From Gavia stellata (lineage: Eukaryota > Chordata > Aves > Gaviiformes > Gaviidae), in contig NC_082608.1 of assembly GCF_030936135.1 (NCBI RefSeq), positions 9,083,535 to 9,147,534 on the forward strand: a DNA stretch of 64,000 nt, read 5' to 3'. The position numbers and the translations under genes were made by a program. The number at the start of each line of letters is the position of its first letter. The stretch's first letter is position 1. A model generated the notes under the pieces. It was not told the DNA's origin. It searched no databases and worked only from the letters and a program-made list of their open reading frames with translations. Below are positions 12,557 through 25,687 of the stretch, piece by piece.

Positions 12557-15500
12557 GAAGGGTGTAATGATGAGAATTAAAGATGAGTGTGTTAAGACTG
12601 TTGGGAGACAGACATAGAGACCTTCTGTAGGATATCATGCTGGAGAAAGCAATGCATGTGTTGCAGATTTCTGGAGGTATGAGAAGGAGCAGGGCAATTT
12701 GGGTAACAAGGGAGAGGTGACTGGAGAGGTCCTGCATTTGTAGGAGGAGCAAGGATATGGCTATTCAAGCTGTTCTTAGAGTTGAGCCGTTCCTTTCTAC
12801 CAAGAAATTGGGTGGTTTGAGAAATTAATTCTCCAGAGGCTATATTCTTTTTTCTGTGTTGTTTGGGCTTCCCCATCTGTATCCTTAGTTGTGAGTTTAA
12901 TGGGCTTTTCTTGTGGGAAATCGAAATCAGACATGCTGTGGAAGATGAACAAGATATCCCCCCACCACCACTGGGAGTGGGATTGAGAGTGTTAATCCTT
13001 CTTTTTCAGAGCCGCTTCAAAATGAGGAAACATCTTGTAAAGAAGGTTTTTAAGGACTAGAATAAACCTAGTTAGTGGACGCTGGTTTCAAGAAAAAAAA
13101 AAAAAGGTCAGCAATCTAGGCTGCCAAAGTTAAAATACATATAAAATGCTTACCTCTGAATTTCAAACTCAAATGTAAAGGATCCTCTAAATCTGATTTC
13201 CACATGTATGTTCATTGGACATATAACTTTCGTGATATATGTGTACTTTATGGGGCTTACTCATAGAAATGATACCTTCTGTAGTTAATGGACCATTGAA
13301 GTGAGAGGTTGTAATTACCAACTATGCTTTGTGGGTGCCTCAGAGTGGGCAAGAGGGTATGAGTTAATTCTTTATAAAAAGTACAAAATAGTGCATGTGC
13401 AAAGTAGGAGCTTGATAAAAATCCAGTCCAATGCAAGTGACAGCCTACTCATCCCATCTTCTGGGAAACACACTTGATCTGCTCTTCTTAGTACTGTAGG
13501 CTTTTTTGAGGGCAAGCGGAGGAGTGACGTCAAATTCTTTTGGTTTCAGGTTTTTGCAGAAGGTTACCTCTCCACTGTAAAAACTAACAGGCTGTTGAGC
13601 AGTGAATCTGTGTTAGAACAAATGCTTTGCAAAGGAGAATAAGCTAAAATTAGAAAAATTAATCTTACTTTTTCCTTTTGCTGTTCATTCCTTCACTAGT
13701 GGAGACTAGAAGGGTGCAGGTGCTGTCTGCCTCAGCATCCCAAACTTGTTTGTTGCTGTCTGTAGAGTTGACCTGTGTAACAAGGCTCTGTGCTATACAG
13801 AAATAAAAGACTACCACCCAAGAATTGTCCCCCATCCTTACAGAGAAGGCTTGAATCTGTTCTGCTTTGGACCTTTTTTATGACCCTCAAAGCCAGGTTT
13901 GCTGCGTAATGTGGTATGCTTTAAATGCAAAATCATCTACCCATGCTTGCAAGGAGACAAAGTAGATACTGAGTCACACTGTCTCTTTTAATTTCTTTTT
14001 ATGGTGATTGTAGCTATTTTTGAAGTGTTCACTAGGTAAGTTGCCTTTCATGAGTTTATTCAGCTGCAGACATTATACGCACCCGCTTGGGCAGCTGGAA
14101 CAAAAGCAGAATAACAAAATAATGAAAATCTGCTGACAGTTGCACTTGTGTTTGTGCTTTGCAGGCAGGATTCATTGTAGTGCAAATCTTTGTGGGCTAA
14201 TGAAGTTAAAGCAGGGCTTTAGATACTGTTCTTTTAAACGAAAGCAGCCTGCCTAAAGCCGTCTCTGCTGGTGTTTTCCTTCCGAAACAATGAGAGTGAA
14301 TACTGCAGGTTTAAAAATGGAATATAACTTAGGAGGCTTCTAGCCTTGGGGATGAGTCCTTGTGTAAATGATATTTTAAATACAAAATGAATATTAATGA
14401 GGTGGGGAGGCTTTCAGACCTGGCCTTTAATACTAATCCATTGTGAGTGGAGCAGCTCTAGAAATGTGCTGATACTGGCACAGAGACAACCAGGAATTGA
14501 CTGCTCTCAGAAATGCCTCATCAGTCAAAGTCTTCACAAACTCCTGAATACTTGTCCTGATCAGATACAGAAGGGGACTTGAACTTTCTGGTATCAATAC
14601 TCTGCCCGCTGATTCTGTGTGTGTTTCCCTGGGAACACTCCTGTATGCTGGCATTCAGTTCTAGCTTGTTGCATGGATGGAAGCGTAATGAAAGGGTAAG
14701 TTATTGGTAGTTTGGAAATCCCTTTTGGAAGAGAACTGTGAACCTTCAATTAGATGTTTTGGGCATAGTCATGGTGAGTTAAACTGGGTGGCATCAGTGT
14801 TAGTAGCTCCCTGCCCTGATTGTTAATGACAAAAAGGCTCTAAAATACTTAAATAATTTAGTAACTCTTAAGTGTGTGTGAAAGAAATGTGCCAAGGGAC
14901 TAAAGCTTCTCCTTATTTATTTTCAAGAAGGAAGATACTCTGTATTAACTGCCATGTTAACAGTTTCAACTAAGGAATGTTGTTTAGATTATAAATTCCC
15001 TGAAAATGGGATGTGTTTGTGGAGCAATCCACCTCCTCCTAATTGACGGAGGCTGATGCTAGGAGATGAGAGGTCATCTCAAAAATGCTAAGCCCCTTCA
15101 TTTTACTCTGTAGTTAGTGCAGGAATTGGCATATCTGTCAGCAGCTGGCTGGCGAAGATAGTAATAGTAGCTTCTTAACATTACCTTTTTCCTTTTCTTG
15201 GTCTTTGCTCCGAATGCACTGATTTAGCTGTCAAACACCTCTCTTGGTTTGAAAGAGGAGTTTTGGAGTATAAGTATAGCAGATTCAAAGACTTGCTCTA
15301 AAAGTTAAAGTACTAACCTTGATCTTGATTTCATTTGTTGGATGTTACCTGCATTATGTTTGGAAAAGCTTTGCATTTATTCTGTAAGTAAATGATGTCT
15401 CATGACATCTACAAAGCCTATACTGGAATACCTGTCCTCCAAATAAGCACTTTCCTTGTCTCTAGCTCTTAGTATTTTAGGGCAGGGCACCAAACTCTGT

Positions 15501-18500
15501 TTTCCCTTGTATGTAAAATCCACTAGACTTTTGCCTAGTACTAAAGAAAATGTAGTCCTGTGTCCATTGCCTGTTTTCTGTCCACAGCAATACATCTACC
15601 TTTGTGAAAAGTGGACTATTTCCTTGTTGTGGATTGAGTATTACATAGTTGCTACTGATGTGTTGCTTTTAATACTCTTCTGAAAACACACTCCAGAACT
15701 GGCATCAAAAGATCTGAAATGAAAATGGGAAGAGAAAAGCTCCAAATTTATTTTTTTCAGAAGCTAAAATGGAGAAAAAGCCAAGTCAGTGAAGCTCATC
15801 ATCATAATAATTATATTCTTAGTATTAATTAATGAAAATACTGCAGGAAGGTGTTGTTTTACACTACAAGTCTGTATTTAGATCTGCTAGTGGAAGGTCG
15901 CAGGCTGAGCATTGCTTGTTCCGGACTGCTTGCCAAATTTCCTAAAGGATTCTCTTTGTCATGCAAGCTTTCCCCTGTGGCATGGCGCTTACATGCTATG
16001 CATGCCTCTGCTGCCACGTTAAGTAATAGCATCTCTTTATTAAATCTGGAGTAACAACATGATTATTTGTGCTATTGGAATAAGTCATAAATGTATTAAA
16101 AATACTTTTTTTTTCCTCCCCTGGGTCTAGGGATCTCTTGACTCATTTATTAAGTACTACACCTTTTTGAATAGCTGAGGTATTTGTTGTTTTCTTAGGA
16201 TCTGGAATAGCGGTCTTCATACAAGCCAGGAATACTGCTGGAGGTGCTGCCACAAAGCCTGCAACAGTCTTACTCTCTCCAGGCAACAGGGCTCAGCAGC
16301 AGTCTCACTGCTTGCTGCTCAGAAGACACCAGTTTTCCTGTACCACTACATGGAGCTAGCTGATGTGTCTTAAAATGTTTGGGGCAGTTTTGGCCTAGGA
16401 TTTGTGGGTTGGTTTTGCCTTTTAAAAGGGGGAATAGTAATAATAGATCCTAAAGCTCTGAAAATATTCTGTGAGCCAGGAAGCGTGTAGCTCAGTTTTC
16501 CAGGTGGAAAAGCCAAGGCACAGAGATGGGGTTAGAAATTATGCAGGAGTCTGGCAGTTGAGACTGGCCTCACATTTCTGGAGATCTAAGTCCGGTGTCT
16601 CAGCCAACCTCATGTTGCCTATGTCCCTTTACCAGGATGTTAGACTGCTAACCTCTTGGTAGAACTCTCTCACTCCTATAAGCTGCGATCAAATCGTCCT
16701 GTACCCCAGGTGGCCCCTGGCCTTTTCACGTGTTTGTTGAATGGCCGAAAAAGCATTCCCTGCCAGGCAGTAAAAAATACTTGCAGCACAGTAGGCATGG
16801 CCGTCTCCTCCCTGGCTTTTGCCCTGTGACAGTTCCTCATTCACCTTAATTCACTGGTTTTGTCTGTACTCACATTGGTTTTATTTTGTTTTTTAACAGC
16901 ATATTGGTTATCTTGCTGTACAAACCCAAGTGGAAACGAAGCACTTGTTTTTGCTGTGAGAGGGGTAGCCATATCTATACCCACACTTCTGGACCTGACA
17001 TCTCTTAGATCGTAATGATAAAGGTACAGTATCTTATCTCAATTGCTTGCTTGATTATTTTAGGGGACAGTGCATGTGTACTCATCCTGTGGTAAAACAC
17101 ACACCTATTTTGATTTAAGCAGTGAAGACATGGTCCATGCTAAGCCCAGATATTGCTGCCTGAGATGCTTGTCCATCTGCTCAAAGGCCGCTGGTCCATC
17201 GTGAGTGGCTGTCATTTTTTTATAGCCATGCCTGATGTGATTCAGGTTAATGTTAGATCATTTGTAGCTAGTAATCAACAGAGCTAATTCTACTGCAGTT
17301 TGTTGGCAGAGTGGGAAAGGAAGGCACAGCACAGATGAAAATTGAAAGCAGATTTTTTTTTTCTACTTCTCTAGAACTTACTTTCCTTCTTAGGTCATCC
17401 AGCATCTTGGTATCTGTTGTCTTTGTATATTTGTACTCCACTGACATAATCTTAAGGTAAGAAATTAAAAAAATTAAAAAATTTAAAAAATGTGTGTTTT
17501 ACATAGGGCAGAATAAAAAGGAATTCATTAGTTGAGGACCAAACGCTGAGGAGGAACATCATTTGGGTGCATTATGGCTGCTTATTAATCTAACTCTGTA
17601 GGTAGAAAAAAATAGATTCTAAATCTAGGGGTTCACAAATATGCCTGCATGGACTTCATGGCAACATACACTTGTGCGAGTACTTCTGTGATTGTAAGGT
17701 ATTTTACAGACTGAAGTGAATGGCTGTATAAACAGTGCTTGAAGGCATAAATAGGTCTGTGAATTCTGATGAAGGATGAATATTTGTCCTTTTTTGTCCA
17801 TTCTTTTGTTCCCTCTGTTCCTATGTTACCGCTTAAGAAATTGGAAATAAAAGAAATGCTTACATGTATAATAATCATGATGTTATGTTCAAGCAAATAC
17901 CCTGCAGCAGTAATCAGTGTCACTGGAAAAAAAGAACAGTAGTCAGATAAATGACAGTCTTGTCACTGCTTGGCTGAAGCAAACATGCTGTCCATGTCTT
18001 TAAGTTACAGCTAAAGCAAAGTTAAATTGGGCAAAAATAAGCTAAGGAACAGAGAAATTAAAGAAGGGACTCTAGTGACTCAAGAGATTTGGCTGTCATC
18101 TTCTGTTGTTTCCATGCCTTACAGTAGCTGTTATCAGTAATTCAGGAAGTGAGCTGCTGGGATTCGGATAGAACTTAGTACTGCTGATAAGGAAGTGAAA
18201 TGATTGAAATGCCTGGTGGAGTGTTAGATAAGATGAAATGCCTAGTTTATCTCACAAGCAGAATTCTAGCAAGATCCAGGGAGGCTGTGCAGCTTTATTC
18301 AGTAAAAGGCTTCAGGCTACCTGGGTGACCACCATACAAGCCAAAAAGGATGGGGACTTTGTATCAAGAATCTTCCCTGCACAGATCCCTTCGTTTGAGC
18401 ATGAGAGGATTTTGTGTTTCTGATTACATAAAGAGATTTACGGTAAGGGACTCCTTAGTGTTTTATTGGGAGCCTAGTTTGAAAGTAAAAGCTTTCTAGA

Positions 18501-19328
18501 TGGCGCAGTATTGGTTTCTGTGCCTTTTGTAAAGTGCTACGTGTGTTTGACATTCTTGGCCAGGTTGTGCAGTCTGTTGGCTTGCAAAACACCTGCCGAT
18601 GTCAAGGAGGTGTTTCTGAAATGATGAGTGCTGGCATTCCCTTTGTAAATAAACTTATTTTTCGTGAGAGCCTTGGCACATTAAAACTTTTATTCCAAGT
18701 GGTGGATCTGTGGAATAGGATGCCATTCAAATTATGTGGTCAGTTGTTACAGCTTTTTGCTTTAGTTGTCATAAGTCTGAGAATTTTAAGACAATAAATC
18801 TGTCGGGCAGGCTCACACTGAGGCGCTTTAATGAGGACCCAAATTCTGCAGTGACCTGTGGTAAAAGCAGTGCAATCAACTTGAATGCCAGGCGCTCAAT
18901 ACCTCAAATGTGTGCTCTGCGGCAGTACGTAAAAGTTGTGAGATTGGAACCCCATTGTGCAACGGTCTGAGGAAACAAAGTGAAAGAGATTCTGTCTGTG
19001 AAAGCTTAACCACTGATCGACAGGCCACAAACCCTGCAAGAGGAGAGAGATGTAGAGACGTCACTGGTGGAAGAGAGAATAGGAATCTACTTTTCTACCA
19101 TTATAAGCTATTCATCAAACTACACTGGTTTAATGCTATCTGTGGAGTTAAGTTTCAGTTGCTGCAGTGGTAGGAAGTCTAGGGAGACACTGTTTCTGTT
19201 TTCTTCAGTTTGCTTGCATTTGCCTCTTTGAGTTGCTGAAAAGACCATTACCATCCATGCAGAAGCAGAAAATGGGCTTAAGCAACCTTAAAAAGAATAC
19301 CATGTACATATAATACAGTTCAAGAAAT
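12557..19328. other. Intergenic sequence, no gene recognised
   Basis: AT-rich sequence with isolated A-runs (for example 13092-13105) and an A/T simple-repeat stretch (about 17463-17490). No open frame here shows a recognisable domain or credible splice structure, and I identify no further CR1 3' ends. Confidence 0.55.
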
Positions 19329-19329
19329 T

Positions 19330-19345
19330 AAAAAAAAAAAAAAAA
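19330..19345 (+). repeat. Poly(A) run
   Basis: A 16-base uninterrupted A-tract in non-coding DNA. No adjacent retroposed gene is recognisable, so it may be simple microsatellite sequence. Confidence 0.8.
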
Positions 19346-19529
19346 GTTGTAGGAGTTGCATTTTAAATGAGAATGGATCAGATTGTTGTGGGGTTTTTTA
19401 GGGCTGTTTTCTTACAAAATTTTGAAGAAAGTATTTCCTCATGAATTTTGCTCAATGCTAACGCTAATGGGCTTTCTTAAAGAGTTTATATTTATAATCG
19501 TTTAGTTCTTTAAAGAGCCAGTGGAGTAA

Positions 19530-19580
19530 ATGAACTAAATCAATAGTCATGAACTAAATCAACAGTCATAAACCAAATTC
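19530..19580 (+). repeat. 19-bp tandem duplication
   Basis: Two near-identical 19-base units (ATGAACTAAATCAAYAGTC) lie at 19530-19548 and 19549-19567, followed by a degraded partial third unit. A minor replication-slippage type repeat. Confidence 0.8.
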
Positions 19581-22500
19581 TAGCCCAGTTGAAGAAAATA
19601 AGAAAATTTCTACTAATTTTAACAAGCAGGATCTTGTTCCAAAGCCTCAAATTAATCTAATGAAGTATCATGTAGTGGATTTAATATAGCAAACAGTACA
19701 ATATGATTTTCTGGATATCATTTATTACATAAGAAACAGAGTGGCTCAGAAGACTAGATACATTTAATACCCCTCTGGCCACATGATTTATTGTCTATTT
19801 ATGACAACATAGCAGAAAAAAAATTTGGTCTATTAATTTAATTGAATATACTACTCAACTGTTCTTCATGCTGAAAAGATAATGATCTATTTAAATTGTT
19901 GTTCAACTTTTTGTTAAAGAAAGATATTAAAGAGCCTGAAATACATGCAATTTTCTTTTGCTTGTTGCCGGAGGAATGCAAATGAAAGATATTTCAGGAA
20001 GGACTGCAGAAGGTGGCTTTAGAACCATCAAAGCAAATGATCGGGTCATTTGGGGGGAAAGTCTTGGGGAAGAAAGTTAGTACTGCAGTTCTCTGTCTAC
20101 TTGGCATTCTGTGGCTTGGGTCTGTACAGAGCAGAGTTAGCATTTCGCAATAATATGAACGCTATAATGAGATTCAGAATATCTTGTTTCTCTGTAATTG
20201 ATCTGTTGGGTGACTGAGTAGTTCTTTTGTATTCGTTGCTTCAATTTCCCTTTCTGTAAAACTAATGATAATGATACTTCTCTTCCGAAAACACGTTAAG
20301 GTCCACAGGTAAAAGCTATCTTAGGTTTAGTTTGATTTATTGGTTTTCCTAGTCCTCAGTGAGTTAAGAATCAAAAATAACTTTGTTTTGGATGTCTTAC
20401 ATTGGATTACATCACTCCAGCCAGCTTACCAAACTCATTGTTTATTGCTTGGAAAATCATTCTTTGTTTTATTCACAAAGTTAGCACTCAAATACATTTT
20501 TGGAGGATATGACCAGCAGCGAAGCATATAAGGATAAATAGTGTCTTGGATCATGCGTGCAGTTCTTGCTAAAGTTGGTGAGAACGGCTCTAATCTGTAA
20601 GCTTAATATTAATCCTAGTGAGAGCTCTCTTCTCCCATGTAGAATGGCAGCCCGTAAGTTGGGTTTGAGCCTGTTCCGGCAGGAGCTGATTAGTGTTTGT
20701 ACACGTCTGATTCCCGTGGTTGCAGCGTGGAACCGGTTTGCATGTTTGTTGACTGTAGTCTTTGCAGCATAGTACTTGATGACCTGCCTGCTTGTGCTCA
20801 AGTAAGTGGCTGGCTCAGCTGATCCTGGTGTTATGGAAGGACTTATAACACTAGGCAGCTCTGTAAGCAGTGGTCTGAGTGTGTTCGCAGATTGCTTGGA
20901 AGTTTGTGTTACTGCTCAGAGGTACAGTGGAGGGTGTAGTTCATGCTCAAGCAATAAGATGAGGCATTTTCTGTTTCTGAAGTTAATTGGACTTTTCGTT
21001 AGGAGGGGCAGTGACAGGAGTGTTCTAACATGTGCCTGAAGACTAAGTTGCTTATACTTCCTTCAAGCTTTTCCTTCCCATGAGCTGAACAGCTTCGATG
21101 TTCAGCTGCATCAATCCTTTTAACCTTGGTGGTTCTGCTGACTTGCTGGAGCTGACTTTTATTTTAGGACATGGCCACTTAAGGAGATATCTGAAGTCAC
21201 CTAATCCTTCACAGAAGCTAATCTTGATGCTCGTCTCCTGCTTCTTGTTTGTGGTAGGGGGTGTGCATTCCACTGTCATTTCTTTGGGTAACATCTTGCT
21301 GATTTTGCTGCTCAGACTTACTTCTTCTGGGAGTCCTGTGTAGAGTTATTTGAAACTCCTCAGGTACTCTTGGTTCACATCTTGACCTTTGTGTATTCGT
21401 TTTTGAATGTCTTGCACTGCACAACAATTACCTTTTGTTTTACTGTCTCTTTGAACAGTTGTCTCCCGTTTTGTGTAGTTACTTGATGCTTGGATTACAG
21501 AGCTGCTGGGGGATAGGCCTGATGGAGACCAGGCCTTGACATCTGCAGTTCAGGCTCCTGTTTACCTGGGGAGTCGCTCCTTTACTCAGCAGACCAGGCC
21601 TGGGATTCCAGGCTCTGGGGCAGTGTGTTGCTGCAGAGGCCTTGAAACTACCATCCTTGGGTCCAGAGTCTTGGCAGGCTACGTGCAGACTGCTACGGAG
21701 AGCTAGCAGAAAGGTGGACAGACTGGGGAAAAAAAAAAAGAATCAATGGAAGTAGTAAGCCATTTTGAAGGCTTGGGACTTTTAGAAAAATACAAAATTG
21801 GCTGGAAAATTTCTGAGCATCTCAGTTGTTAACACTGTCTTCCCAGGTTTTGTGGGAACTCAAAAGAAAGACGTCATATGATCCAATTTGAATTTTGCAC
21901 CAGTGTATAGTGGTTTGCAGTCTAAATATACTCTATTGAGTATCCTTTCAGACAGTTCATATCCCAGAAACTAGAGTAGTAAACTATATATAGTCTCTGA
22001 CATTACAAACCAGGTTCATTTTCACCTTCTCCCATGGCTGAATTGAAGTAGCAGGAGCTAGCAGGTCCTCCTGCTGTTGTCTTCGGTGTTTGTGGTTCAC
22101 CTTTCATTCTGTCATTTGCGTCCTCGTTTTGGTGTTCAGGCCTGAGCAGTACACGTGCTTTCTGGCTCATCCAACATATTTACGCATGCCTCTGACTTCA
22201 GGTATGTACTGTCCTGAATGCTTCTGTTCAGAGACCTGATCCCTTCCAGCACTGTCATTGCATGCTCACTGGTATTGTATGAGGCTGGGCAGAATTAAGA
22301 AGAAATGCCCTTTTTCTATAAATAGCTCTGTTCTGGATATTTTCTTGGTGGGTTCCTGTTCCCAGTGTCAGCTGAAGTCCCCCAGAAGCCCAGTGTGGGG
22401 AGCTTCAGCTTCAGGGTCCTGGTTAATTCTCAGCACCTCTTTAGGAATTGACACAACTTTAATTGCATCTTCCTTGACCTCTCTTGCTATAAAAAGAAAA

Positions 22501-25500
22501 TAGTTTGCTACAAAGTTGATGATTGACTGACCTTCTTATTTCTGGGTTTGTTTTATACAGAAGTATCAGTCTTAGGGCCAGAAAACATGGGTGCAAGTTA
22601 TCAGATGGCTGACTGGGTCACCCTGCTCTGCAAGACAGTTCTTACCATGGCTGTCAGGGATCGTTTGTCTTGGGAAGACAGGTAGAAAGCTGTCAGTTGT
22701 TGCTGTGGGGCATTGAGTTCGTTTCAGTGCACTAGCCACTGGGTTATGGTCACTGGAGAATTTCACAAGATCCACTCTTCACTAGATTCAGTTTAGAGAA
22801 ACTTTTGCAAAATTTTCCTGTCCCTCCTGTTGTGGCTGAACAAGAGCCAGAGAGCTCTGTATGCCACCATTTTCATGGACTGTACAGAGACTTTTGCCAG
22901 GTGTAACTTGCTGTCCCAGTTCTCACCTCCCTGCAGAATATTCTGCAGTTTTTTCCAGCATCTTGCCCAGAATTTTAACTCCTCTCCTAATTTCTCACAC
23001 TGAGAAGATCTTGATGTACTGTTACTAGACGTGTGGCTGGCACTGCCCTACTGCCCTTTAGTGACAGCTACTCCTGATATCAACTAATACGAAATCCAAA
23101 CCACTTATATCCTGGATCTTTTATCAACAGTGTTATTTGCTTGCTTTCCTCTGATTTTGCTTTATGGTGCCAGCACTTGGTGCTGTTTTTTAATCTAATG
23201 CTGCTTATCAGCGTATCTGTGTTTACACTACAGCTGTCTCTGCAATGCATCTGGAGATGAATTTCTCACTGATCTAATAGCAGAATTGCAAAATTGATGG
23301 TTTAGTAGTTTTAATTCATGAGCTTCTTATGAGTCCAGAGAACCTTGAATGTGGTTGCTTAAAATTAATATTCTGGAGTCTGTTGGCTGTTGATTTAAGG
23401 TAGCAAGGTGGTTCAGAAGCAAAACTTCCTGAGTTCTGATAGAAGCACAGGGCGGGTACTTATTGCTCTGGGAGTGAAAATGCCTGCACCAAATGTGCTG
23501 TGGATTTCTGGTTTTACTAGATGTTTGTACTGAGATACCAACTTAAGATGGAAAAATGGATCACTGTGCTTAGTCATACCACTGGGGCCATAACTCAAGG
23601 CTTCTAATTCACACCCAACTGTTCTTAAACTATCTGCTTTAGAGAGATAAACTTAAAAAAAAATGCCTTCTCATTCCTTGCTCTGGGAAACTTGATGCCT
23701 GTTGTTAGCTGCTTTCTGCAGTTCCACTTGCATGCAGTATAATTCTCTTTTAGACAAGCTTTTCTGTAGATGACGTTCTTTTGTTTGTTTCCTCTCTTTC
23801 TTCCAACTTGATGAAAGCTCTTATAAATTTAGCTGGAGCTCTTTTGCACATCTGAAATTAATAAAGCATTTTCTGTGGTTTTTGCCAGATGTTGAAACAT
23901 TCACCTAAAGGAGTGCAAGTAGCTTCTCTCCGAGTATTTGATTACTGAGAAGAGATGGCAAAACCACCAGCTTTTGTACCTAAACTCTCTTACTCTGAAT
24001 CCTTTTCAAAGCAGAGTTTGTGTTGAGACTAATCCTGAACTGATGAAGTTATTCCTGTGTTTGTGAATGACGTCAAAGCAAAATGTCAGAGGGGTCTAAA
24101 TCAGCAGGTGAATATAGAACATAACAGACTTCATTATAGGATAGATGACTATTTACTTGATCTAGAATTTCTTTAATATGGTGTTCTGGTTATTACTGGG
24201 GAATAGCAATATCAAGGAGTGTTCTTACTTATAAAAAATAAAAAATCCCCTCATTGTTAGGTTCCTGTAAAGACCATTATTAGCAAGGAACACTGAGCAC
24301 AGTACTTGGTGTTTGTTGTACCGCAATGATAACTGTTGGATGGAAATGTGAAAGAGAAAAAATCAGTAACTGAGACTGCAGCTTGCACAAGGCCTGAAAC
24401 GATGGCATTAACTGCTTTTGCAAGTGCTTGGGAAAAGTTTCCACAAGCGTGTGTCAGTAGCCAAGGCACGCTCAAATACTGTCAAGTGCTTTGTGAGTGG
24501 CTGGAGGCTGCCCCTCATGTGGCCGTCCATGAACACTTCGTTCACTTAATTCCAGTGCAGTCTGACATGATTTGAGGTGTTTGTGTGTTTTAGCGTTCAA
24601 ACACTTAAATCTATGCAATGTAAAATTGTGCTGGAGGTGATCATACTTCAGTCAGTAACTATGAAGGGTGGAAGGGTAGTTGGGGGAACAGTATTACTGC
24701 CTTTTAACTTTGGAAATATGAGTGGAGGAGCCAAGAAAATAATTGGATATATTCTTACAGCAATTGTCAGTTTTGTGTTGAGAAAGGTGAAGTTGGAAAC
24801 GATGCTTACAAATTAGCAAGGTAGTACAGCTCTGCGTGTGCATTTTTGTGGTAATTTTTCAAACTTGAAGCTGAAAAGATCTTCTGAAGTAGGAAGGGGA
24901 CAGAAGACAACACAAAGCACAGTGCAATTTGGTGATTTTCATCTCCTCAAACAAAAGCATGTTGCTGGCAAAGCAGAGACTTTTCTGAGGGATTTGATTT
25001 GAAGCCAGTCAAATTTCAAGTCAACGAGAACAATTGTGCTGGTTTCGATGTGTTTTGGAGTGAACTCTGGATTATGTAAGTTTTTTTTCCAAAAAGTTGA
25101 CTGTCTAGAAATAACCCTTTCATATGCAACAGATATGTTCCCTATATATTTATACCGAGAGAGTGTCACATCACTTCCAGTGACAAGAATTGTCTTTTAC
25201 TGGTTTTATTCCTATTAGCATTACTGCACAGCCAAGGCTACTCTTCTACATTACATTAGATCCCTACTGACTTACAGCTATTTGTACCTGAGCAAACTGC
25301 TGTAGACAGAAGAGCTTTTGGCAGGTGTAAAAGGTGCCTTAGGGTTTTGTGCTGAGTTCCTAGTAGTAGTGAGAAAGAATCTTGCAAATGAAAGGCTTCT
25401 TGAATCCAAGGGTAGTTTTTGTGGCTGACCATTAGAATCAGCAGGCTTTATGAGGAACTGACTGCATGAGATATAAAATCACTGAAATTCAGGGAAAGCA

Positions 25501-25663
25501 GAATGAGCAGCATGACTTTTCTGTTCAGTTTCCAGAGAAGAGCTCTTTGTTGAAGGGTGTGGAGGCATGGGAGGGTGAATCATTACCACCACATCAGGGA
25601 AACATCACTGATGACCAGCCTTCTGGTCCAAGTTGGTAAAATAGTTTAGTAGCTGCTTGTTTG
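19581..25663. other. Intergenic sequence, no gene recognised
   Basis: Mostly AT-rich DNA. One moderately GC-rich patch (about 21500-21735) ends in an A-run but matches no repeat family that I can name. No supported gene or RNA gene. Confidence 0.5.
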
Positions 25664-25687
25664 TTTTTTTTTTTTAAAAAAAAAAAA
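25664..25687. repeat. T12A12 perfect homopolymer palindrome
   Basis: Twelve T directly followed by twelve A, a perfect 24-bp inverted repeat without spacer. Such junctions can arise from slippage or from head-to-head insertion of poly(A) tails, and they are difficult to sequence accurately. Confidence 0.85.

Noticed and set aside
18534-18797. 87-codon frame in the intergenic region
   Set aside because: No recognisable domain, no splice partners, and in the range expected by chance.
20557-20772. 71-codon frame containing MAARKLGLSLFRQELISV
   Set aside because: Looks protein-like but I recognise no family. It is single-exon and short with no promoter or poly(A) context, so chance is likelier.
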